64,000 bases of DNA, from assembly GCA_963522175.1 (NCBI GenBank), contig CAUQXC010000003.1, forward strand, positions 186,001-250,000. Reading direction: 5' to 3'. This document shows, one piece after another, positions 8,587 through 16,616 of this stretch (within the stretch, counting starts at the first letter, position 1; each line of letters begins with the position of its first letter). Below the pieces are notes generated by a model, which saw nothing but the letters and a program-made list of their open reading frames with translations, had not been told where the DNA came from and did not search any database. The DNA is from CAKAHY01 sp963522175 (GTDB lineage: Bacteria; Bacillota; Clostridia; Lachnospirales; Lachnospiraceae). A program made the translations under genes and the position numbers.

Positions 8587-8631
8587 TAATTTTTCTCCTT
8601 TATCACACTCATTTAAAGCTTAATAAGCTTT

Positions 8632-10122
8632 TTACTCTTCTTCTCTTTTAAGGGCATAAGAAACCGCCCTTTTCCATCCCTTAATCTTGTCTGTTCTTTC
8701 AATTTCGTCTATAGAAGGAAGGAATACTCTGTCTACAGACCAGCTTCTTTTAATCTCGTCCGTACTCGACCAGTATCCTACCGCAATACCTGCCATATAT
8801 GCGGCTCCAAGTGCCGTCGTTTCGACAAACTCCGGTCTGCAGACAGGCACATTGCATATATCGGCTTGGGTCTGCATAAGGAAATTATTTATGCCGGCTC
8901 CTCCGTCTACCTTTATACCCGATATATCAATATCCGCATCCGCTTTCATTGCTTCAAGCACATCATTTACCTGATAAGCTATAGCTTCAAGAGTCGCCCT
9001 TATTATATGATACCTGTTAACCCCTCTTGTTATTCCTACAATAGTTCCTCTGGCATGCTGATCCCAGTAAGGCGCTCCAAGCCCGGTAAATGCGGGTACA
9101 ACGTAACAGCCGTTAGTATCTTTTACTTTTGTCGCCATATATTCCGAGTCGGCGGCACTGTCTATAAGCTTCATCTCGTCCCTAAGCCACTGTACGGCGG
9201 CTCCTGCAACGAAAACCGAGCCCTCGAGAGCATAAGTTACCTTACCGTCAAGCCCCCAGGCTATAGTCGTAACAAGATTGTTTTTAGACCTGATAGGTTT
9301 ATCTCCGGTATTTACAAGCATAAAACAGCCCGTTCCGTAGGTGTTTTTTACCTCACCCTTATTAAAGCATGCCTGTCCGAATAGTGCCGCCTGCTGGTCT
9401 CCCAATGCCCCGGCTATAGGTATGCTTCCGCCGAAAAAGGAACTGTCCGTATGTGCATACACAAAGCTTGAAGGCAGAACCTCCGGCAGCATACTTTCCG
9501 GAATATCGAAAAGCTTCAATAAATCCTCATCCCATTGCAGGCTGTGTATGTTAAACAGCATAGTTCTTGAAGCATTCGAATAGTCCGTAACATGAGCTTT
9601 ACCTTTTGTGAATTTCCATATAAGCCATGTATCGACGGTACCGAATAAAAGCTCTCCCTTTTTTGCCTTTTGCCTTGCTCCCTCCACATTATCAAGTATC
9701 CATTTTATCTTTGTGGCGGAAAAATACGCATCTATTAAAAGTCCCGTCTTCTCGGCTATTTGTGTTGAATAGGCTTCTTTTAAGCTGTCGCAATACAAAG
9801 CCGTACGTCTACATTGCCAGACTATAGCCTTGTATACAGGTTCTCCGGTATTTTTATCCCAGACTATTGTAGTTTCTCTCTGATTTGTTATTCCTATAGC
9901 GGCTATATCCTGAGCACCTATACCGTGTTTTGCCATAGCTTCTACGGCTACTCCCAGAGTTCCGGACCATATATCTTCGGCATTTTGTTCAACCATACCG
10001 GCTTCAGGATAATACTGCTCAAACTCTTTTTGAGCACTTGCGACAAGCTTACCTCTGTTATCGAAAATCATACAACGATTGCTTGTAGTACCCGCATCAA
10101 GAGCCATAATATATTTATTCAT
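8632..10122 (-). CDS. glpK: Glycerol kinase
   Basis: A 496-residue FGGY-family kinase that phosphorylates glycerol to glycerol 3-phosphate with ATP in the cytoplasm. The N-terminus MALDAGTTSNRCMIFD is the first phosphate-binding motif, AIGITNQRETTIVWD and CRRTA give glycerol-binding residues, and the C-terminal DGGAGINNFLMQTQADI matches the second FGGY signature. Length equals that of characterised GlpK. AAGGGG lies just before ATG inside the last codons of the upstream HAD gene. No facilitator (glpF) or glycerol-3-phosphate oxidase gene is adjacent, so the gene is isolated from the usual operon. Confidence 0.97.
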   Translation of the reverse strand: MNKYIMALDAGTTSNRCMIFDNRGKLVASAQKEFEQYYPEAGMVEQNAEDIWSGTLGVAVEAMAKHGIGAQDIAAIGITNQRETTIVWDKNTGEPVYKAIVWQCRRTALYCDSLKEAYSTQIAEKTGLLIDAYFSATKIKWILDNVEGARQKAKKGELLFGTVDTWLIWKFTKGKAHVTDYSNASRTMLFNIHSLQWDEDLLKLFDIPESMLPEVLPSSFVYAHTDSSFFGGSIPIAGALGDQQAALFGQACFNKGEVKNTYGTGCFMLVNTGDKPIRSKNNLVTTIAWGLDGKVTYALEGSVFVAGAAVQWLRDEMKLIDSAADSEYMATKVKDTNGCYVVPAFTGLGAPYWDQHARGTIVGITRGVNRYHIIRATLEAIAYQVNDVLEAMKADADIDISGIKVDGGAGINNFLMQTQADICNVPVCRPEFVETTALGAAYMAGIAVGYWSSTDEIKRSWSVDRVFLPSIDEIERTDKIKGWKRAVSYALKREEE

Positions 10123-10125
10123 AGT

Positions 10126-10737
10126 CTACCCCTTAATCACTTCTTCAAGCCTTCTCTTAAGCTTAGCCACATCTCCGTCAAAAATGTATCCTTTCATTCC
10201 CGTAGCCGCCGCTCCCTCTATATTTATATCGAGATCGTCTATGAAAAAGCTTTCCTCAGGTTTTATTTTGAACTTCTCATACAGACACTCATACATCTGT
10301 TTTTGAGGCTTTATAAGCTTTACCTGAGCCGAAAACAATATGCCGTCGAATAAATCCCAATTAGGTATACATTCCTTGTAGTAAATTTCCAATCTCAAAG
10401 CGGCATTTGAACATATATAAAGCTTAAAGCCTTTCTCCTTAAGTTCCTTTACAAGCTCACCCACATCTTCTTTCTTCCAAAGATTATACAAATGCCAATC
10501 TCTCATGCAAAGTCTCATGCTTTCATGAAGTCTTTTGGGAACTCTGCTTTTCATATTTTCCAAGGCCTTCTCTTCACTTATAAGCCCCATATCCAAAAGC
10601 ACCCATTCCGGGGATACAAAAACCGCGGTTTCGACAAGCTTTGCATCTTCTTCACTATCCGTATGGAGACTGCAAACCTTTTTTGCACTGTAGTCCGTTA
10701 AAACCTTACCCATATCAAAAACTATATTCTTAATCAT
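10126..10737 (-). CDS. HAD-superfamily (subfamily IA) hydrolase
   Basis: About 203 residues from ATG 10737, chosen because GGAGAG lies 8 bases upstream; a longer frame to 10767 has none. Motif I is NIVFDMGKVLTDY, where the second aspartate of the usual DxD is Gly, as in YihX-like HAD-IA variant-3 enzymes (FDLGNV). Motif II is KLYICSNAA, motif III is a lysine in VKLIKPQKQMYE, and motif IV is SFFIDDLDINIEGAAATGM. It probably dephosphorylates a small phosphorylated metabolite. The stop codon is 3 bases before glpK, which suggests co-transcription and a possible sugar- or glycerol-phosphate link, but the substrate is unknown. Confidence 0.85.
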   Translation of the reverse strand: MIKNIVFDMGKVLTDYSAKKVCSLHTDSEEDAKLVETAVFVSPEWVLLDMGLISEEKALENMKSRVPKRLHESMRLCMRDWHLYNLWKKEDVGELVKELKEKGFKLYICSNAALRLEIYYKECIPNWDLFDGILFSAQVKLIKPQKQMYECLYEKFKIKPEESFFIDDLDINIEGAAATGMKGYIFDGDVAKLKRRLEEVIKG

Positions 10738-10782
10738 TATCTCTCTCCTTACAATACCGGCAAACAATATCTTAATTCAAGT

Positions 10783-10808
10783 AAAGGATAGCCTGTTTGC
10801 TATCCTTT
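10783..10808 (-). terminator. Hairpin downstream of mgtE
   Basis: Perfect 10-bp stem AAAGGATAGC / GCTATCCTTT with a 6-base loop just past the mgtE stop codon. The T tract on the minus strand is short (TTT then ACTTG); the plus-strand T tract is longer. Confidence 0.65.
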
Positions 10809-10819
10809 TTTATGGAGAA

Positions 10820-12196
10820 CTATATATGCAGTAATAATGCAGCTATCTGAAAATAAATTATCAGGCTGAAAGCATCCACTATGGTAGTTATGAGCGGAGA
10901 AGCCATAATAGCCGGATCCAGCTTAAACTTTTCCGCCAACATAGGCAGTACCGCTCCCGATATTTTCGAAAGCAATACGGTGAAAAATACACTTATAACC
11001 ACAGTAAGGCTTATCATAATAGGGCTTGCAAGAGTCGTTCCGCTTATAACCTTTCCTCTGAGCTGCAAATATAATCTTATAAAGTTTGCAGCGGCAAGAA
11101 TAAATCCGCAAACAAGTCCCACACCTATTTCTTTTAAAATAACCTTAAGTCCGTCCTTCAACTCTATCTCTCCTACAGCCATACCACGAATTACCATGGT
11201 TGCGGACTGTGAACCCGCGTTACCGCCCGTATCCGTAAGCATAGGAACAAAGGTAACAAGTATAGGTAAAACCTGAAAAGCTTCTTCATATCTTCCCAGT
11301 ATTCCGCCCGTTAACATGGAGCTGAACATAAGAACGAGAAGCCACGGAAGCCTGTTCTTTGAAAGCTCCCATATACTCGTTTTTAAATAGGGCTTTTCGG
11401 AAGGAAGCATAGCCGCCATCTTCTCAAAGTCCTCCGTCGCCTCTTCTTCCATTACATCCACAACGTCGTCAACGGTAATGATTCCGACAAGTCTTCCCTC
11501 ATTATCGACTACAGGTAAAGACAAAAAGTCATACTTGTTAAAAAGATCCACTACCTCTTCTCTGTCCTGAGTAGTAGTAGCCTTTATAACATTTGTATCC
11601 ATCAAATCGGCTATAACGGTGCTGTAATCCGCCATGAGCAAATCTTTTACCGTAACTACACCGATAAGTACCCTTTTTTCATCTTTTACATAACAGGTGT
11701 ATATTGTTTCCTTATCCACACCGTGTTTTCTTATATAATCAAAGGCCTCTTCTACGGTAATATTTTTTCTGATTCCTATATACTCCGTAGTCATAATACT
11801 TCCGGCTGAATTGTCCGGATACTTCAAAAATTCATTAATAAGATTTCTTGTATCCGGCTTTGCATTTTTCAAAACGCGCTGTACAACTCCCGCCGGCAAC
11901 TCTTCGAGCATATCAACGGCATCGTCCACATACAGGTCTTCGATAATATGTGAAATTTCCTTATCGGTTATGTTATTGATAATATCTTCCTGTTGATCCG
12001 ACTCAAGAAATGCAAATACATCGGTAGCCACGCCCTTGGGAAGCATTCTGAAAACAAGGACAGTCTTTTCGGGAGGCAGATCCTCCATAAAAGTAGCAAT
12101 ATCCGCTTCATTCATGTCCGTCAGAGCTTCTTTAAGCTGTCTGAATTGTTTGCTCTCCAACAGACCTTTTAATTCCTCTACTTTTAATTCGTCCAT
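10820..12196 (-). CDS. mgtE: Magnesium transporter MgtE
   Basis: A 458-residue MgtE-family divalent-cation channel. Domains in order: the alpha-helical MgtE N domain (about residues 1-130, with PPEKTVLVFRMLP and KEISHIIEDLYVDDAVDMLEE in short pieces), two CBS domains (about 135-255, ending GIITVDDVVDVMEEE), a connecting helix, then five membrane spans from about residue 280 with the pore-family motif FVPMLTDTGGNAGSQSATM. The CBS/N domains act as the Mg2+ sensor. GGAGG lies about 9 bases before ATG. It follows pnp with only 52 bases between, which is too short for an M-box riboswitch. Confidence 0.95.
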   Translation of the reverse strand: MDELKVEELKGLLESKQFRQLKEALTDMNEADIATFMEDLPPEKTVLVFRMLPKGVATDVFAFLESDQQEDIINNITDKEISHIIEDLYVDDAVDMLEELPAGVVQRVLKNAKPDTRNLINEFLKYPDNSAGSIMTTEYIGIRKNITVEEAFDYIRKHGVDKETIYTCYVKDEKRVLIGVVTVKDLLMADYSTVIADLMDTNVIKATTTQDREEVVDLFNKYDFLSLPVVDNEGRLVGIITVDDVVDVMEEEATEDFEKMAAMLPSEKPYLKTSIWELSKNRLPWLLVLMFSSMLTGGILGRYEEAFQVLPILVTFVPMLTDTGGNAGSQSATMVIRGMAVGEIELKDGLKVILKEIGVGLVCGFILAAANFIRLYLQLRGKVISGTTLASPIMISLTVVISVFFTVLLSKISGAVLPMLAEKFKLDPAIMASPLITTIVDAFSLIIYFQIAALLLHI

Positions 12197-12224
12197 TTAG
12201 ATGTACCTCCATTTCTTATATTTT

Positions 12225-12248
12225 ATAATTTTATAATTTTATAATTTT
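12225..12248. repeat. Three exact tandem copies of ATAATTTT
   Basis: An 8-bp unit repeated three times without change in the gap between pnp and mgtE. It is likely a simple AT-rich slippage repeat. Confidence 0.8.
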
Positions 12249-14363
12249 TTATTTTTCTTCATTTGTCAGGTCACTAGGCTTCATGCTGAGATCTACCCTG
12301 TTTTTAAAGGTATCTATTTTAATTACCTTAACTCTTACCTCATCGCCTATTTTTACAACATCCTCCACTTTTGCAACTCTTGAATCGCTGAGTTTTGAAA
12401 TATGAACCATTCCGTCTTTGTTAGGCGCAATCTCCACAAAGGCTCCGAATTCCAAGATTCTTACAACCTTTCCATTAAAAATCATGCCTACTTCAAGATC
12501 CGTAACTATGTTTTTGATAATGCTCACAGCCTTATCTATCATTGCCTTGTCCGTTCCGCAAACACTTACTCTTCCGTCGTCATTTATATCAATCTTAACT
12601 CCGGTATCTTCTATAATCTTGTTTATAACTTTTCCCTGCTTACCGACTACATCACCTATCTTTGCCGGGTCTATAGTAAGACTTTCTATCTTAGGCGCAA
12701 ACTCCGACAACTCTTTTCTAGGCTGTGCTATAGCAGGCTTCATACAGTTTTCCATAATAAACTGTCTTGCTTCGTTACATCTTTTTATAGCACCCTCAAC
12801 AATGTCACGGGTAAGTCCGTTTATTTTTATGTCCATTTGTATGGCTGTAATTCCCGTATCCGTTCCGGTAACCTTAAAGTCCATATCTCCGAAGAAGTCT
12901 TCAAGACCTTGAATATCTGTAAGAAGTACATAATCTTCATCCTTTTCTCCGGTGACAAGACCGCAGGATATGCCGGCTACCGCCTTCTTTATAGGAACTC
13001 CCGCAGCCATGAGAGACATACAGGAAGCACAGGTACTTGCCATTGATGTTGAGCCGTTTGATTCAAAGGTTTCCGATACGGTTCTTATTGCATAAGGGAA
13101 CTCCTCTTCGCTCGGAAGCACCGGAATCAATGCTTTTTCAGCCAAAGCTCCGTGTCCTATTTCTCTTCTTCCCGGACCTCTGCTTGGTTTCGTTTCTCCT
13201 ACGGAATACGCCGGGAAATTATAGTGGTGCATATATCTTTTTGCGGTTTCTTCCAGATTAAGACCGTCAAGTCTCTGTGCTTCCGCCAAAGGCGCCAAGG
13301 TTGTAACATTACATATCTGAGTTTGACCGCGGGTAAACATAGCGCTTCCGTGTACTCTCGGAATAATGTCAACCTCCGCCGCAAGAGGTCTGATCTGTGT
13401 AAGTGCACGACCGTCAGGACGCTTATTATCGACAAGAATCATCTTGCGCACGGTTTTCTTTTCATACTGATACAAAGCCTCAGGCAAAAGACTTAAGAAC
13501 TCCTCATTATCCGCAAATGCTTCTTCAAGCTTTTCTCTTATCTGTCTTAAGTTTTCTTCTCTTATCTGCTTCTCATCCGTAAATACGGCCTCTTCCATCT
13601 GTGCAGGCGTAACAATCTCCTTTATAGCCTCAAAAAGCTCTGCAGGAATGGCGCAGCTTGTATATTCATGCTTTTTCTTTCCTACACTTTCCACTATCTC
13701 ATCTATAAATTTGATAATTTCTTTATTTACTTCATCCGCCTTGTAAATGGCTTCTATCATTTTATCATCGGGAACCTCATTAGCTCCGGCTTCTATCATG
13801 ATAACCTTATGTCTTGTGGAAGCTACGGTAAGCTTTAAATCCGATACCGCCATCTGCGCATCGTTTGGGTTAATGATAAACTCGCCGTCTATAAGACCTA
13901 TCTGTGTTGTTGCACAAGGTCCGTCAAACGGAATATCACTGATGGCAACGGCTATAGCCGATCCTATCATAGCCGTAAGCTCAGGTGAACAGGCAGGATC
14001 TACGGACATTACCATATTGTTTAAGGTAACATCGTTACGATAATCCTTAGGGAAGAGAGGGCGCATAGGTCTGTCTATAACTCTCGATGTCAAAATGGCA
14101 TTTTCACTTGCTTTGCCTTCTCTTTTATTAAATCCGCCCGGTATTTTACCTACAGCATACATTTTCTCCTCGTATTCAACTGAAAGAGGGAAGAAATCTA
14201 TACCCTCTCTCGGCTTTTCGGAAGCCGTTGCGGTAGACAAAACCACCGTATCGCCATAGTGCATAAAAGCCGCACCGTTAGCCTGAGCCGCCACTCTGCC
14301 TACATCAACCCTTAAAGTTCTTCCGGCAAGCTCCATAGTAAAACTTTTAAATTCTTTACTCAT
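12249..14363 (-). CDS. pnp: Polyribonucleotide nucleotidyltransferase (PNPase)
   Basis: About 704 residues from ATG 14363, which has AAAGGAGA 5 bases upstream; the frame extends six codons further to a TTG without support. PNPase degrades RNA 3'-to-5' with phosphate and can add tails. Domains: first RNase PH-like core (residues 1-210), an all-alpha linker, second RNase PH core (about 310-540) with the RGQTQI and phosphate-binding GSTSMAS motifs, KH domain with VVGKQGKVINKI (about 560-620), and C-terminal S1 domain (GMIFNGKVVRILEFGAFVEI). It follows rpsO, the usual arrangement, and its leader carries a long hairpin. Confidence 0.97.
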   Translation of the reverse strand: MSKEFKSFTMELAGRTLRVDVGRVAAQANGAAFMHYGDTVVLSTATASEKPREGIDFFPLSVEYEEKMYAVGKIPGGFNKREGKASENAILTSRVIDRPMRPLFPKDYRNDVTLNNMVMSVDPACSPELTAMIGSAIAVAISDIPFDGPCATTQIGLIDGEFIINPNDAQMAVSDLKLTVASTRHKVIMIEAGANEVPDDKMIEAIYKADEVNKEIIKFIDEIVESVGKKKHEYTSCAIPAELFEAIKEIVTPAQMEEAVFTDEKQIREENLRQIREKLEEAFADNEEFLSLLPEALYQYEKKTVRKMILVDNKRPDGRALTQIRPLAAEVDIIPRVHGSAMFTRGQTQICNVTTLAPLAEAQRLDGLNLEETAKRYMHHYNFPAYSVGETKPSRGPGRREIGHGALAEKALIPVLPSEEEFPYAIRTVSETFESNGSTSMASTCASCMSLMAAGVPIKKAVAGISCGLVTGEKDEDYVLLTDIQGLEDFFGDMDFKVTGTDTGITAIQMDIKINGLTRDIVEGAIKRCNEARQFIMENCMKPAIAQPRKELSEFAPKIESLTIDPAKIGDVVGKQGKVINKIIEDTGVKIDINDDGRVSVCGTDKAMIDKAVSIIKNIVTDLEVGMIFNGKVVRILEFGAFVEIAPNKDGMVHISKLSDSRVAKVEDVVKIGDEVRVKVIKIDTFKNRVDLSMKPSDLTNEEK

Positions 14364-14396
14364 AAATTCTCCTTTTAACAAATATATATTTCAGTT

Positions 14397-14507
14397 AAAA
14401 GACCAAATTCAAAAATATGTATGATAGCCGAAACTACTTATAAATATTGAATTTTTCAATACTTATAAGTGGCTTCGAGCTGTTTTCTCATAGAAATTCG
14501 GTCTTTT
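14397..14507 (-). promoter_or_regulatory. Long nested hairpin in the pnp leader
   Basis: Between the rpsO terminator and pnp the RNA can form an outer stem of 14397-14404 with 14500-14507 (AAAAGACC/GGTCTTTT, plus AATT pairs). It also has a 16-bp inner stem of 14436-14451 with 14455-14470 (one G-U) around a 3-base loop. In E. coli, PNPase autoregulates through an RNase III-cut leader hairpin at this same position; the same role here is inference. Confidence 0.6.
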
Positions 14508-14521
14508 ACCGGGTGACTCAC

Positions 14522-14550
14522 AAAAAATAAGGGCGGATATAACCGCCCTT
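14522..14550 (-). terminator. rpsO terminator
   Basis: Minus strand: AAGGGCGG, 6-base loop, CCGCCCTT, then a run of T residues (14527-14522). It is a canonical intrinsic terminator 5 bases after the rpsO stop. Read-through or a separate promoter would be needed for pnp. Confidence 0.9.
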
Positions 14551-14554
14551 TGTC

Positions 14555-14821
14555 TTACTTTCTAATTCCAAGCTTCTCGATAAGAGCTCTGTAACCATCA
14601 AGATCCTTCTTCTTAAGATAGCCCAGAAGACCTCTTCTTTGACCTACCATCTTTAAAAGACCTCTTCTTGAGTGATGGTCTTTTGGATTTACCTTCAAAT
14701 GCTCTGTAAGTTCAGTTATTCTTGCTGTAAGAATAGCTATCTGAACCTCCGGTGAACCTGTGTCTCCCGCTTTTCTTGCGTAAGAGTTAATTATCTCTGT
14801 TTTTTTGTCCTTTGAAATCAT
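14555..14821 (-). CDS. rpsO: 30S ribosomal protein S15
   Basis: An 88-residue S15, full length for the family. It binds 16S rRNA helices 20-22 early in 30S assembly. Family signatures include AGDTGSPEVQIAILTARI (about residues 17-34), LTEHLKVNPKDHHSRRGLL (37-55) and RRGLLGYLKKKD. AAGGAG lies upstream of ATG. The 5' leader has its own promoter and a structured element that could be the S15 autoregulatory site. Downstream is a strong terminator and then pnp. Confidence 0.98.
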   Translation of the reverse strand: MISKDKKTEIINSYARKAGDTGSPEVQIAILTARITELTEHLKVNPKDHHSRRGLLKMVGQRRGLLGYLKKKDLDGYRALIEKLGIRK

Positions 14822-14839
14822 ATCTTTCTCCTTTTTTGT

Positions 14840-14874
14840 ATACTCACCCTAAACAATGATTTGGGTTGGAGTAT
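14840..14874 (-). promoter_or_regulatory. Structured rpsO leader element (candidate S15 autoregulatory site)
   Basis: Minus strand: outer stem ATACTC/GAGTAT, a 2-base bulge, inner stem ACCC/GGGT and a 13-base loop, ending about 18 bases before the start codon. S15 represses its own mRNA through leader structures in several bacteria, but the exact S15 recognition motif was not demonstrated here. Confidence 0.5.
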
Positions 14875-14914
14875 CCCGAAACTTTGCTTGGGGCGTTAAT
14901 GTTTTGCCTGTAAC

Positions 14915-14944
14915 ATACTAACACATCCGACGCTTTAATGTCAA
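14915..14944 (-). promoter_or_regulatory. rpsO promoter
   Basis: Minus strand consensus -35 TTGACA (14944-14939), 18-base spacer, -10 TAGTAT (14920-14915). It gives a leader of roughly 90 bases containing the candidate S15 element. Confidence 0.75.
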
Positions 14945-14960
14945 TATAGCTAAGACTTAT

Positions 14961-16340
14961 TTATGTATTTATTTGCAATATTTTCTCAACTTCCTTAATT
15001 TGCTCTTCCACACTTTCCGGACTCGGAGCTCCTTTTGTTTTTCTCTTGTTTATACAAGTGCTTAAACTTATCTCCTCATAGATATCTTTATCGAAAATTT
15101 CGGACACGGCTCTAAATTCCTCAAGAGAAAGCTCATCCAAGGCCTTCGCTTTTTCTTCCGCATATAAAACCAGACTTCCCACAACTCCGTGTGCATCTCT
15201 GAAAGCCATTCCCTTTTTAACAAGGTAATCGGCTACATCCGTAGCATTTGTAAAGCCGCCTTTTGCGCTCTTTTCCATAACAGCTTTATTAAACTTAAGA
15301 CTTTCAAGCATGCCCGTCATAAGCCTTAAACACGAAATAACCGTATCCATACTGTCAAAGCTTAGCTCTTTATCCTCCTGCATATCCTTGTTGTAAGCAA
15401 GCGGCAGTGCTTTCATCGTTACAAGCAATGATGTAAGGGCAGCGTAAACTCTGCCTGTTTTACCTCTTATAAGCTCGGCTATATCGGGATTTTTCTTTTG
15501 CGGCATAATGCTTGAACCGGTAGAATAGGTATCATCTATGTACACAAACCTATATTCATCAGTATTCCATATTATAATTTCTTCCGAAAGTCTTGACAGA
15601 TGCATAGCTATAAGTGAAAAATCAAAAAGCAGCTCCAGAAGGTAATCTCTGTCGCTCACGCTGTCCATACTGTTTCTTGTAGCCTTGTCAAAGCCGAGCA
15701 GAGAAGCAACAAGCTCTCTGTCGAGAGGATAAGTCGTGCCGGCAAAGGCTCCCGCTCCGAGAGGAGATGTATTCATCCTTCTTCTGCAATCAAAAAGCCT
15801 GTCCCTGTCTCTTAAAAACATTTCCAAATAGGCTCCGAAATGATGGGCAAGAGTCGTTGCCTGTGCCTTTTGCAGATGTGTAAAGCCGGGCATAACGGTT
15901 TCTTTATTATTCTTCATTATTCTTATAATGGTATATAGTAAAGAATCAAGTAAACTTAAAACTTCATCCGTAACATCTCTCGTATACAGCTTCATATCCA
16001 AGGCAACCTGATCGTTCCTGCTTCTTCCCGTATGCAGTCTTTTCCCCGCCTCGCCTATTTTATCTATGAGATGAGATTCCACAAATGAATGAATATCCTC
16101 CGATCCGTCATCAAAGCTTAATTTTTCTTCGTCTATCTCTTTTTCTATCTCTTCCAAGGCTTTAACAATAAGATTTTTATCATCTTCACTTACTATCCCT
16201 GTCTTTGCAAGCATAGTAATATGTGCCTTGCTCCCTCTTATATCCTGCTTATAAAACCTTTTGTCAAAACTTAAAGACTCGTTAAACAAAAAAGCTGTCT
16301 CGTCTGTTTGCTTAACAAAGCGACCACCCCATAATTTCAT
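14961..16340 (-). CDS. argH: Argininosuccinate lyase
   Basis: A 459-residue member of the fumarase/aspartase superfamily that splits argininosuccinate into arginine and fumarate. The start MKLWGGRFVKQTDE is characteristic, HTGRSRNDQVALD is the substrate loop, and TGSSIMPQKKNPD at about residues 277-289 is the superfamily signature with the catalytic serine loop. GFTHLQKAQATT carries the catalytic-histidine region. GGAG precedes ATG. The gene stands alone; argG is not in the window, so arginine synthesis genes must lie elsewhere or the enzyme serves a partial pathway. Confidence 0.97.
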   Translation of the reverse strand: MKLWGGRFVKQTDETAFLFNESLSFDKRFYKQDIRGSKAHITMLAKTGIVSEDDKNLIVKALEEIEKEIDEEKLSFDDGSEDIHSFVESHLIDKIGEAGKRLHTGRSRNDQVALDMKLYTRDVTDEVLSLLDSLLYTIIRIMKNNKETVMPGFTHLQKAQATTLAHHFGAYLEMFLRDRDRLFDCRRRMNTSPLGAGAFAGTTYPLDRELVASLLGFDKATRNSMDSVSDRDYLLELLFDFSLIAMHLSRLSEEIIIWNTDEYRFVYIDDTYSTGSSIMPQKKNPDIAELIRGKTGRVYAALTSLLVTMKALPLAYNKDMQEDKELSFDSMDTVISCLRLMTGMLESLKFNKAVMEKSAKGGFTNATDVADYLVKKGMAFRDAHGVVGSLVLYAEEKAKALDELSLEEFRAVSEIFDKDIYEEISLSTCINKRKTKGAPSPESVEEQIKEVEKILQINT

Positions 16341-16368
16341 ACTTACTCCTAAATTTGATTTTTTCTAA

Positions 16369-16397
16369 ATTTTAACAAAATTCGGGAGATTTAGCAA
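16369..16397 (-). promoter_or_regulatory. argH promoter
   Basis: Minus strand TTGCTA (16397-16392), 17-base spacer, TAAAAT (16374-16369), ending about 30 bases before the argH start. The -35 overlaps the end of a coding-like remnant. Confidence 0.6.
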
Positions 16398-16498
16398 TGT
16401 TTCCCGTCTTTACTGTATTCTATCCTCCAAAGCTTAGAGAGTTCGGAGTTTTCACCGAAATATCCGATAAAAAACTTCACTTCAACCTGATCTTGTGC
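16391..16498 (-). pseudogene. Coding-like C-terminal remnant, unknown protein
   Basis: A frame between two stops encodes 33 residues with protein-like composition (contains KFFIGYFGENSELSKLW, then RIEYSKDGKH). It lacks an ATG, and a GTG could start 26 codons before the end without a clear ribosome-binding site. It is either the tail of a deleted gene or a small ORF. It lies at the edge of the RHS-derived region and overlaps the argH -35. Confidence 0.35.
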
Positions 16499-16569
16499 TT
16501 AACTTAAATATATCCCTTATAGCTAAGATCCGTTTTGCAATAAACGTAACAAGATTTTTTCTTATTGTA

Positions 16570-16604
16570 AAGGAAGGAGTTTGTTATTTATAACCCCTTC
16601 CCTT
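16570..16604 (-). terminator. Hairpin after the BamE-like gene
   Basis: AAGGAAGGAGTT (16570-16581) pairs with AACCCCTTCCCTT (16592-16604), with one bulge and one mismatch. It follows the stop of the gene ending at 16617. There is no strong T run, so the call is tentative. Confidence 0.45.
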
Positions 16605-16616
16605 GCAATATTTCTA

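Noticed and set aside
8587..8631. Possible trp attenuator or T-box before trpF
   Set aside because: The gap after glpK is 45 bases without a leader peptide or terminator-like stem.
9814..10353. 179-codon plus-strand frame opposite glpK and the HAD gene
   Set aside because: Spans two real genes on the opposite strand and reads as low-complexity Tyr/Ser/Leu sequence.
12197..12248. Possible M-box magnesium riboswitch before mgtE
   Set aside because: Only 52 bases separate pnp from mgtE and they are mostly an AT repeat; no room for the structure.
12402..13496. Long plus-strand open frames (up to 214 codons) opposite pnp
   Set aside because: They lie antisense to a clearly conserved PNPase, have no ribosome-binding site or family match, and result from codon use on the other strand.
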